Assembly (NCBI GenBank): GCA_037893225.1 | Contig: JAZGUH010000276.1 | Span: 2,356,001 to 2,420,000 of the forward strand | Length of the DNA stretch: 64,000 nucleotides | Reading direction: 5' to 3' | Source: Hippasteria phrygiana | Lineage: Eukaryota > Echinodermata > Asteroidea > Valvatida > Goniasteridae | Part shown: positions 32,701 to 44,700 of the stretch, piece after piece | Numbering within the stretch: position 1 is the stretch's first letter | Layout of the letters: every line of letters begins with the position of its first letter | Translations under genes and position numbers: made by a program | Notes under the pieces: model-generated | What the model was told of the DNA's origin: nothing | The model's input: the letters and a program-made list of their open reading frames with translations, nothing else | The model's database searches: none

Positions 32701-35700
32701 GCTGGTCGCAATGGTCCAATGGCTGACCAGTCCAACAATCATTAACTAGGTTCAGTTTACAACTACAGTGAAATCTCGATAAGTCAAACCTCAGGGGAAT
32801 GGGCTCAAATTTCGAGTTACCCAAGGTCCCCTTTTTTCCCAAAGATTACGCACGTGAATACCAAGCGAATATCCAATGTAACGGCCGTGAAATAGAGCAT
32901 GAAATCATCGCATTTTTAAGCGATCTTTGCTTCGCTTTCCGTCGTTGCAGGTCTCCCCCTTTAGTGTGAGGGAATGGTCCGACAAGAGACAATAAAACAG
33001 GCCCGTTTCATCGGCGTTAAAGATGTCTCTTCCGGCAAAACATTGGGCAGTCCATTGCGTAGCCGGCCATTCGTCTGTCATCTCCGTTGTCACGACACAA
33101 CTGTGTGATTGGTCAGCATGCAGTTCACTTAAATCAAAGCCAACTGCATTGTGGTTGCGTGCAGTACTGGGCGCGTTTCTTCAAAGGATTGCGGCAACCG
33201 TTGCGGCCGCTTTGCGTCTTTGGCCTTCCTGTGCGGGTCACCGGCTGTATGCTTTGATCATTGTTGCACCACAATTAATAGGCTGCTCCATTGATACTGC
33301 AGACGCTAATTGCCCCTTTGTTGCTTTTCTATAGCTGAGTTTGGGTTTATTGAATGTGATCCTGGGAGATTTCTTAACTTAACAAAAGGACTTTTCTTCC
33401 GTGGCCTAATTACGCAAGTTTATTTCTGCACCTGGCGATTTTGAGTTCGACTTAACCGGAGTTACCGGTCCGAAAATTTCGAGTTAGCGTGGGCATGTTT
33501 ACACATGATTTGCTATTCTTTTGAGGGGAATAAATGTTTACTTCGAGTTCAACAGGTTTTCGAGTTAACCGGTTTTGACTTATCGAGATTTGTTAAAGAT
33601 ACAATCTGTTTTTTTCTAGAAGTTGCTGTATCACCTTAGGTTTTGCTGCTCAGTACCCCTACTCATCTGAACTTACCTGACAGGACATACTTTGCGTCTG
33701 GACTGAAGGACGATTCCAGTAACAATCCCTTCTGATTCAGATGACCCTGTAACAAAACAAAAAGAAAATCTTGGGTTTAGAATTTGTATTTTTAGACCGA
33801 ACAAAGACAAATTTGCACCAAGGGAAAACAGTACCAATACTCTACCAGTGTTGTAGTCGAGGCCATCACGAGGCCATCACGAGGCCATCACAAGGCCGGG
33901 CACAAGGCCGGGCACAAGGCCGGGCACAAGGCCGGGCACAAGGCCGGGCACAAGGCCGGGCACAAGGCCGGGCACAAGGCCGGGCACAAGGCCGGGCACA
34001 AGGCCGGGCACAAGGCCGGGCACAAGGCCGGGCACAAGGCCGGGCACAAGGCCGGGCACAAGGCCGGGCACAAGGCCAGCTTGCAACAGGCACAAGTAAC
34101 AGGCATAAACCATGACAAAGGAATGATTTTATTACAGCTCATTTGAATAGCTTGAGACTTGGATTAAGACTGCTAGCCTTGTGCTGGCCTTGCAGGGTCT
34201 TGTGTAGCCTTGTGATGGCCTCGACTACAACACTGTACTCTACCTACTGAGCTATCTTGCCTTGTATTGGCAGTTCCCAATTTTGTCAGTAGCTTTGATC
34301 AAAGGGCCGTATGGCGCATAGAATTTTCATCACTTTCAGTGCTTTTCAACTCTTGTGTTGACTGATAAGTTTGCATGGGAGAGTTTGCATACGTTAAAGA
34401 ATGGGTCGATTTTCAGGGAAAAATCTACCAGACAGCTGGGCTAGTAGCACAAATTTTACTAGACCGGAAGGTATTTCACAGGACCAATGGTAAAAATAAG
34501 AACGCAGTGTTTTTAATGAGTGTGCTGTTTCAATTTTTTTCCCCCCCTTTGCCGACTTTGTTGGGGGAGGGGTTAAAAATGTTGTTTTGACTAAAACTCC
34601 CTGCCTCAAAACTAAAAATTGCCATTCTAGAAATTATGGGTAAAAAAAAAAAAAAAATGGACTTTAGCCCTAACAGTCCTAAATCCTCGAATTTCAATAA
34701 GGGAATAAATATGTGCTGGGCCTGTTTTAAACGTACATTTAAAACAGGCCCAGCACATATTTATTCCCATTCATAAAATACCTTTTTGTATAATTAAGCA
34801 AAAACCACCGAAAATTATAAATTTCCAATGATTTGGTTTAATTTGTTTTACCTTGGTTTGTAAAACACCCCTTCAGCTATTTAATGGTTTGTGCCACCCG
34901 CGAGTAGTGGTAAACAAGTCCTTATATGGAAATTGACGCGCGCGCGACGCGCTCGCCAGGTGGTGCAAGAACGCAGCAGTGCCGGTGTAGCGTGAAATTA
35001 TGGACTCTAAATACGGACGCATCTGTAGTATTGCGTTTGCGTTATTAGGAGAGTGACTGGTCGCTCGAGTGTTTAACCAATAAAATGGACCAGATTTTGT
35101 AGGACTCTACATTTCGTGTGACACCGGAAAAAATGTTTAAAACCGCGCCGTGTTTAAACAACTTCCAGCTGTGTTTAAACAACCGTTTAAACACACCCAC
35201 GTGACAGGCTCTCGACCAATAGGGATAGTGAAACTCGCTGAGGCATTTATGAATATGATTTACCACACACCCTAGGGAGTTAGTAATAGCATTTCACGCA
35301 GTTTATGAAAAAAATAACTAGACCACTGGACTAGTTCAGTCAAGACTTCACTAGACCAACGCTCAAATCACTGAACTTGGTCCAGCAGTCCAGTGTATAT
35401 TTTGATCCCTTTAAAGGTAGTATACTATTGCTTTTGCTGTAATTTTCAGAAATGAATGGATTTGGGGTTAATATTTAATAGCAAATACTGTATAAACACT
35501 GACCTGTTTAAAGTGTTGTGGGCATAGATATGTTTTTCCGCAGTTTTAACAAATATCCCACCATTTTAGTTACAGTATTATTTTTGTTCGGGTAGCTGCT
35601 CTTTGCTGCTTATTAGATCCAGATGAAGTCATAAACAAAACCCTTCGAAATGGCACAACTTGATAATTGTGAACACATATGAAAATGATTTCACTGTTGC

Positions 35701-38700
35701 ATTTTTGCGATAAGCTTTCCGATGCTATCAAACTATGTGTCATTTCCTCCCCAAAAAAATGTGTCGACCTGCTTACTACGGGAAAAAAAAAGACAATCTC
35801 TTCGAAGGCACCCGGTGCAAATGATTTGTAATCCACACATCATTTACCATAAATGTTTGTCTGGGCTGTCCGCCGAATGCATCCACTAGTCTGATGACTG
35901 CACCATTGGTGGATATAAGGACCAACTTCCCATCAGCGCTGAACTTTAGCGACGTCCAATCGCAGTCCCTGTCTTGCTGTAGTTTAAAGGTGGTAAACGG
36001 GCCCTGAAATAGAAATGGAAAAAATCATTATTTTTTTCCTTCTATTGAATACATTTTTTTTCATTTTTAGCAATACTTTGCTCACAAACAAAAAAGGTTC
36101 TTATTCAATTCTGAGAGGAAATGAACCTTTTATTTTGGTCCAGTAAATTTCTTGTAACTAGTCCAGTGGTCTAGTGCATATTTGTATGATATTTAAGCTC
36201 TGTAAAAAAATTGTAAATTTCTATTTAAATTGCAGTTGTAATCAAGTCATTCACAAGTCAATCACAACTCATCACAAGTCAATCACAACTCATCACAAGT
36301 CAATCACAACTCATCACAAGTCAATCACAACTCATCACAAGTCAATCACAACTCATCACAAGTCACTTCACAAGTCACTTCACAAGTCACTTCACAAGTC
36401 ACTTCACAAGTCACTTCACAAGTCACTTCACAAGTCACTTCACAAGTCACTTCACAAGTCACTTCACAATTCTGGTCTCAAGCCATGTAACAAGCTATTC
36501 AAACACACAATATATAACAAAAGCATTCCATTGTCATTGTTCATCCCATGTAGCTCGTGAGCTGACTAGTAATTGATTTGTGATCTGCCTTTTGTATCTG
36601 CCTTTTGATCTGACTTGATTACAACTCCGTCAAATTGTCAATAATGACCAAAACTGACCAATACCAATGAGCCTTGTCTGGACATACCTTGTCAAATGAC
36701 CGCAAGTCATACAGCTTGATGAGTTCTGAGTTGACACCACACGCAAATATGAGACCCTCGGGATCAAACGACGCAACCGGCCTGCCTTGTAAATGCATCA
36801 GACCCTGCAGAAAACGAGCAGGAGGGTAATATGACTCCTCCATCCATCTTATTTTCACGCCATTTAAAAAAAAAAAAAAAATTTAAATAAATAATATTTC
36901 AAAATACAAGGAATGCACATGTTTTGCATAAATTTGGTTAACCCTAACAGGGTTAATTCAGGGTTTCATCTACAATAAATAAAATCTGCGCGTTTACATG
37001 TACTTTGAAAGAAGATTAAACAAAAAACACCTGTCTCCTCCCACTGTGTAATTATACCCTTTGCAGTAATAACAGCCTATATAATTTAACCCACTACTTT
37101 GGAGTAAAAAAAAAGAAGATGCTGTCAGTATTCGAGATCAGTGTAAACAACTGGTTTATTTTCTGTAAGCGAAAAAATGCCTGTCCAAAATTAATTTTTG
37201 CCCGTCTATTGGCCAAGAGCACAGCTGGCTCTTAAAGATGAGACGCCATTGTAGTTGTGGTCCCTTTTACCTGGCAATTTGGTGATCTCAAGTCCCACAG
37301 CCTCACGGTCTTGTCCAAGGAGCCCGACAGGAAACTGTCATCTATTGGAGACATGCTTAAACTGACCACTCTGAAAAAAACGAGAATGTAACAAAAAATC
37401 AAATTCTGAAGAAAAGAAACCCAAATTGCCTCAAATTAGCATTCTGGACGAGGTATGGTATACGGCCAATCTTCCATTTTAATTTTTGTTTATAAGCCCA
37501 CAGTTAATTAGAAATAGAATACAACAAATATCAAGATTAAAGGTGTATGTCCGTTAGGCTGGATCACACTGACCAGGAGTGAGATTGGCCCGAAATAAAA
37601 AATCCACGAAATCCACAAAAAATCCACAAAAAAATCCACGAGGACCACAGATCAACATATCGTTTGTATTTGTCTAAAGGCATCCCCTTAAGTTAAAATA
37701 TCCGTTTTTATTGGTCTATATACACCTTCACGGGTAAAAACACCTTTAGGACAACACCTCAGGAATTCCAGATTGCAAAAGAGATTCTTTAAAAATTCTG
37801 AAATCCCGACAAAAAATCCTGAAATTAGGAAAAATCCTGACAAATCTCACCCCCGACTGACAAATGTTTAAATTGAATTTCTTGGCATTAGCTTAGTTAT
37901 AAATTTTCCAAAGAGACATTCCACAAAGAGACATGACCTAACGCGCGCGTGTTCAAGCAAAATTTTGTTGCACAACTTGCACGTGTTCAATTCAATCAGA
38001 ATGGGCGTTCGCGTAACATGACTTGACATTACGTCAGCAATTTTATCCCGAATAACCTTTGACCTTCAAGATACCGCACTAGCTTATTCAGAATCAGGAG
38101 CGGGACACTCCTGATTCCTACAGTGTTCATGTAATATTAATCTTCTCAGTCAAAAGCACATACACAACAGCTTTAAGATCCGAATCACAAATTGCACTTC
38201 CTTGAGTAAAGTACATACTGCGTATGCATACTTCTTGTATGCCACGCTATTATTGAGCTCGTGCAAAATGACGTCACTGCTTATACAGACTGGCATGTGC
38301 ATCGCCATTTTGGAAATCAAATGTTTGTGATGCGCTTTGGCCGCGCCGTATTTCGAACAAATTTTGAACCACGCGCACATGTGTTTAGAACATGTTTTAC
38401 ATTACGCTCACACACACATCTGACTGGCATATATTAAAACACAGTCATGTCATTTGAATGCTATCTGACTCCCAAAATGGCTGTATGCACAAGCCCCATA
38501 GACAATCGTTGTCCAGTACTGATAAACATAGACCAGTTTCACTTTCATGTACACCAGTCAGATTTTTCAACAAGCCTGCTACAAATGTACAAACAAGATA
38601 TGTTTATACACTGTCCTAGATGGAGGAAATATATGTAACACAAAACATGTACTGAATACAAAATAGGACTTTACTTTTCTTTACCAATGCAGTCACTATG

Positions 38701-41700
38701 TGTTTTCCTGAAAACTTTTGACAAGACATTTGTATAAAACATATACATCTAATCACAAACATTTTAACAAACATTTTAACCATCAACTCACTTTAGATAA
38801 CAGAGTCACGAGTGCTCAGTGATAACGCTTGCCTGAACGGAAACTCTTAACGAAAGTGAATTCGTTTCAAAGGATGTAAAATTATATGGTGATTCTAATC
38901 TTCTTTCATCCTTATCAGTTCTGGCAGTTGAGAGTGCTGTGGTTAATGTGCATTCTGATAAAGAGGCGAAAATATAAATTTTGTTAGCTTAGAAACAGTT
39001 TCTTTGGTAAACCTGTACGTGTAGCATTGACCGCATAGCGGGAGCATTTTTATTTGTTAGCCAAATTAGGACCGAGTTAGGGCCGAGTCAAACCAAATAA
39101 TTTAATATTTGAATATTCGACCTTCCATTCGATCGAATATTTGAATATTCGGTTGTCCGGGCGGCCGATTTTTGGGTAAACAAAAAAGTACAGATGCAGT
39201 ATAATTAACGCACAAAATTGCTCGTTATAATCATTATAATAGATTCTCACTTTTATGACTATCGCCAGCACCAAGGAATGATTTAGGAAAGGTTTACAGG
39301 GATGAGATTCTTCAGATTTTTGGCGGAATTCCGACTTGCTAGCATACCTTGCAAATCTGACTTTCGAATGATTAAGTTCCGACTTTAAATTTTCTGACCG
39401 GCATGTTCCGACATATTGCAGAAAGCTGACTTTTGATTTTCAGGTATCAGATATTATAACAATGAAGTTAAATGTGTTCTGAAATAAAATAAAAAAGCAT
39501 TTCTGCTTACTATTTTGTTTTCCTGTGTCAAGTCTTTCTTTAAAAAGAATTTGTAGAGAAAACTACCCACACTACAGATACAGAGTGTGGAAGATGCATT
39601 TTATTCTCTGGCACGCAGAACAGACAGGGGAAGAAAGGCACTGGGGAGTGATTCCTTGATTGCGGGGGGACGCATTAAGTCGTGAACCCTAATGCGCCTA
39701 TCAATCGCGGGGTCGCATAAATTAGCATGTCTGCATATATCAGACGTTGATATGCAATATGCAATGCATGCAACGTCTGATACTCAGTCTATCTACAATG
39801 TGGGACGAGGGCCAATCGGGCCTTGATTTTGGGCGCACGGAATCTGTGCACGCCCAATGAAGCTGGATGCACTATGAAAGATGATTGGTTAGATTTGGGC
39901 ACGGGCCGTCTATGGTATTGGGGGTAGGTCATCATAGTCAACAAAACTTCTCACGTGCTCGTCCGTATTATAGTGAATAAATTTGGCATCGTTGTCGGCG
40001 TTGTGGGGGCAGGGAACTTTTGTTCACCTGTTGTTATTGATGTTACCGTCTTAATTAGTGATGTGTGATCGATTTCTGCCAATCACGTGGTAACAAAATT
40101 AGGTTATGAACTGCGACTTCCCCAGACTTGTTTTTTTTTTTTTACACAAAAGAACATTGGTTAAGGTTAACATGGTTAACCATAAACCTTAGCTATAAAA
40201 CAAATGGTGACACGGATAATTTTAAAACCGGAAACTTGCAGCCTTAGTTTAGCGCCGATCTGCGCACTTCCGCGTTTGAAAACGAGGATCTCAATGTCAC
40301 AGTAAACAAATTTTACGCTAATCGTGCGCCTGCGCTGCCTTTTATGGCCTGATTAATTCATGCATGAATGAATGTGCCGAAAAGCGTTGTTCTGTTTGCC
40401 ACTGACATTCTCGCTTTCAACTCGGAAGTGCGCAGAAGGGGGTAATGTGAAATTCCTCTGTGTCAAATTCTGTTCGTCGTTTATTGAAACATGCATGATA
40501 GGATATCAGTCGAAAACCGAACATTCCTGAAACCGCACCATGATTCCCCCTGCCCCTGATCAAACCACAAGAAACCAATAGTGAACCCGTTAATAAACAT
40601 TTTCGTTGGGATTATTACCCTCCCAATTTTCCACTTCAGAAAAAAATTCCTGTAGTTTTGTGTCCACCTGTCTTGTAGAATATATTGCATTGTCGTCGTT
40701 TTGTGAGCATGGTTGCGATTTCAGTAACCATTCTGAAAAATCAAAGATCATATAAAACTATCTATATAAAACTGATTGGAGAATATTGTTAAGCCAATAA
40801 TATAAATCTCTCCACGCCACAATTTGTGCTCGCAGAGAGATACTTACTTGCAGAATGTTTAAGTTCATTCAGATGCAGCCATCTTCCGGCCTCTTCGGAC
40901 TTGCAGTTCGAAATGCCGTTTGGAAGGTTTCATCATTTATTTCCTTAACGTTTGCATCAATATAATATTACATACAATGCTTACTTTGCAAGTTTTATAA
41001 TTTTATTAATCAACGATCTATTTCCATATTCTTGGAGAGTTTTTACAATATAATTTGAGGCATCAGCTGCTATTATGTCTGGAGTTACCTTGAAATAACC
41101 CTCCAGAATACAATTTCGTTATCAAAAAATTGAACTGTTCCCTCTTCTTACATTCCTTTACATTTAACCTTCGAATATTCGAACTCAAAAATAAATATTC
41201 AAATATTTGATAATCGTTCGAATAATCAAATATTTGAATATTCGGCACAGCCCTAGACCGAGTTATGGGGACATGTCCCCATAACGATTTTGGTCCCCAT
41301 GACGTCTATCGCACGACCAGTGTATATCCCCCAAATTACGGTGCGTGACTAGATTGTGTGTTCTGGTTTTATTACACAAAAACATGCAATGTGTTAAGGC
41401 CGGTTCATACTCGCATTGCTCATATCTACATGTAGCAGCAGTATCTAGTGGGGGGATGAGTGCCAACTTTTATTCTTACTTTTTGGTGTGCCCAGAGAAG
41501 TATCGGATGTATTTGTTGTCGTGCAGAGAGAGATATCTGATGTTGTCGTCCATCTTGTTGGACGTGTAGATGACCGTGTTGACTGCGTGAGTGAATCTGA
41601 TCATATCCACGCCATACTTCTTACTGTACAGTGTCTTCTTTGGCCTGTGGAATCAGAAAATTCTTCAATTATGAACAATCAAATACAGTCTTGAGTGTTT

Positions 41701-44700
41701 TTCTAAAGTGCGAGTTTCAACCTTTCTAAAAGAAAAATAAATAAAAATAAAAATTCATTATCTACATTAGTTTGCATATTTTCTGTGAAAAATAACACCT
41801 GAAAAGATGGATTTAAAGCTTTGGCCCAATTCAAATGTAACAAATGTTTGAAGTTACCCATAATGTAACAGGTGTTATAAAGTACTTGACGTTTGTTTTT
41901 ATAAGTCAAACTTCCAGAAATGCAACTTGAGTAGCCTTTATAATACTACATGTAGGTGAAGTACATGTACAGGGCGTATAAAAAAAAACGCAACAAAATA
42001 ATCATGTCGAATTTGGTCAAAATTGTGTTAGGTACATAAAAGTGCCTAGTATCATCTTAAAGCCACATATCTCCTCTTTCCAACGATAGGTCATTTGTTC
42101 ACAGGCGGCAATGCTTGGCTGAACAGTCATTGTTTTTGCACAATGGGTCAAATTCAGCTTGGGACCAAGTTTTAGTGCAGTAAGCAATGATAAGTGGATG
42201 CAGTGCTATTGAAAGAAATTAAGTTAACACAAAACAGACGACAAGTTAATACTCACAACGTTTGTCCTCATCTCATTGTGAAGAAATGGGGGCCATGTTG
42301 AGGGGCATGGGATGTAATAATTGCTGAATAAACTGCACAATGAGATGAGGACAAACGTTGTGAGTATTAACTTTTCGTCTGTTTTGTGTTAACTTAATTT
42401 CTTTCAATAGCACTGCATCCACTTATCATTGCTTACTGCACTAAAACTTGGTCCCAAGCTGAATTTGACCCATTGTGCAAAAACAATGACTGTTCAGCCA
42501 AGCATTGCTGCCTGTGAACAAATGACCTATCGTTGGAAAGAGGAGATATGTGGCTTTAAGATGATACTAGGCACTTTTATGTACCTAAAGCAATTTTGAC
42601 CAAATTCGACATGATTATTTTGTTGCGTTTTTTTTGATACGCCCTGTATATAACCTAAGCCGGAAATCTGACAAGCAAAATTAGCAAATTCATTTAGTCT
42701 ATAGCATGTTGTTGAACAATGTATAGACTTTTGAATAGGTTTCACAGAATTTTGCAATCCCAGAGTCAATAGCCAATTTGTTTAAATTTGTAAGCTTAGC
42801 CTTAACCCTCCCTCTCCAGGTGCCAAATTGGAGCCAACTACCTTATCTATCAAAACCTATTGAGTGACAGGTGTGGGAGAGGAGAGGATTTGGTTTTTCA
42901 ATAGGTTGTAAAAGTTATAATAGCAGGTGGGTTAAATTAAGTAATTAATCTTTCTGATCAATGCATGCTGGAGATACAATGTACATGTATGTAGATGACA
43001 ACCAAACCAGGCGATTTATAAATGCACAATCCTACACTGCTAACTACACGGTTAAACCCCAAATCTGCTACATTCAACAAACTCCAACAGTGGCAAAAAG
43101 CTATTGCAACCTGTTGGATTGTGTCGTACATGTACTTATCAGGGTCGAAGCTAAATATACCTGCTGGATATTGTCATATTTGGGAGGATGAAAGCAGACT
43201 TCAAGTAAAATTTCAGTTGAATTTTGATGGATTCAGCAGGTTAACCACAAAATGCCAAGGCTGGTGTGTAGGTGGTACACTGCAGAATCCAACAAAATTT
43301 GCTGTTGGATTTTGTTGTATTTAGCAGACCTCTCATTTCAGATTTGTTGGAAATTATAAGATTTAACAGGGCCACAAAACCAAAAACCAAAATCCAAAAA
43401 ACAATCATCCCCTGGCACCTACACATGTACATACTCACAACCACTAGCAACACACTGCATATGGACACTATTCAGATCTGGAAATTTGTTCTGGGAGTGC
43501 CAAGGCAACAGACCTTGTGCAGTCATCTTTTAGAATGTTGTTTTTATCACTGAAATTCCACAACAATGTACATGTACAAAAGGTTTACCCATGTCTGTCC
43601 AACATGCCCATTAACGTCTATAATTAATTACTGCTACGCATGTCTACAAATGTACATGCGTATTTCTTCTTAATAATGATCGACCACTCATATTTCAAAA
43701 CTGTCCATGCAAACATTTCACTTTCAGAGGCAAAGACCAAGGTATTGGAATCGAAAGTAATTGCCTTCATGAAGATCGAGGGCTATACACTGTAGCCCAA
43801 ATTATAATCAGAAATACATGTACAACTGAACTGCACATGTGCAGCACACTGATTAACAGTCATAATTTGGATAAACATGATGTGCATGCAGTGGAAAAGG
43901 GTAAACAAATGTGGACATTTTTCCTGAGTTTGCCCCAAACCAACAAAATAATTGGTACAATTACCTTTTTAGACCTAGCTTTGTAAATCATGTGATTTAA
44001 AAAAATTATGAAATTTAGACCGAACCTCAAAAAGGTGATGTCTAGAAATTGAGCATGAAATCAGGCAGTGAGTCGTCTAACATGACACACTTGAATAAAT
44101 CTCAATAATCCCAGATTTAGTTGCAAGACTGTTTTAAAAGTTGACAAATTATGATTAAACAGTATTATCTCCATTCACATGTCCAACTTTCCATTTGTCA
44201 GAAAACCATTTTCATTATTTTTCGGCAGATATAATTTTTAAAATACATTTTATCTTCACTCGTTGCTTGAAACGGGTCAGTAAATGCAAGTTTTGTGACC
44301 AGAGATATTTTAAACACCAGGAATAAACATTTTTGACATTCTCAAAGCATCATTGGAACAGTATCAACTATTACTGGCATTAGAAAAGCAAGCACATTAG
44401 ACTGGATGTGATTGGTCACACTGGTTGTCATGGTTGTAAAATTCTCTTCTGATTGGCTAATAATATGACATTATTAGCTGTTCTAATTTCAGAGATGCTG
44501 CATTCATACCCCGAGAGGGATTCCCCAATTATTTCCTTATTTTTATTGCAAAAAAAAAAATGTAAAAATAGATTTTTTGGGTTATTATTTTCCTTATGTA
44601 CCATGCAAAGATATGTGACAGATATTTAGAATAAAATCAATTAATATTTTGACTTGTTCACAGTGGGCTTGTTCACAGTAGGTTTGTGTATAAATTACAT

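Larger units (their letters stand above)
33780..34292 (-). repeat. tRNA-derived SINE split by a hAT MITE
   Basis: On the minus strand GGCAAGATAGCTCAGTAGGT at about 34262-34240 is the A-box half. The sequence resumes left of 33838 as TATTGGTACTGTTTTCCC and continues to TGTCTTTGTTCGG, paralleling the SINE at 30829-30953. The interruption is exactly the MITE 33846-34235. Confidence 0.7.

Noticed and set aside
33771..34142. ORFs of up to 114 residues with GRAQGRAQ or ARPCARPC repeats
   Set aside because: Produced by the 12-bp minisatellite, open on both strands because 12 is a multiple of three.
36233..36480. CRISPR-like regular repeats
   Set aside because: Units are contiguous with no spacers, in an animal intron, inside TIRs.
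36174..36560. 128-residue ORF with HHKSITT and HKSL repeats
   Set aside because: The repeats are the minisatellites inside a MITE with TIRs in a WDR82 intron.
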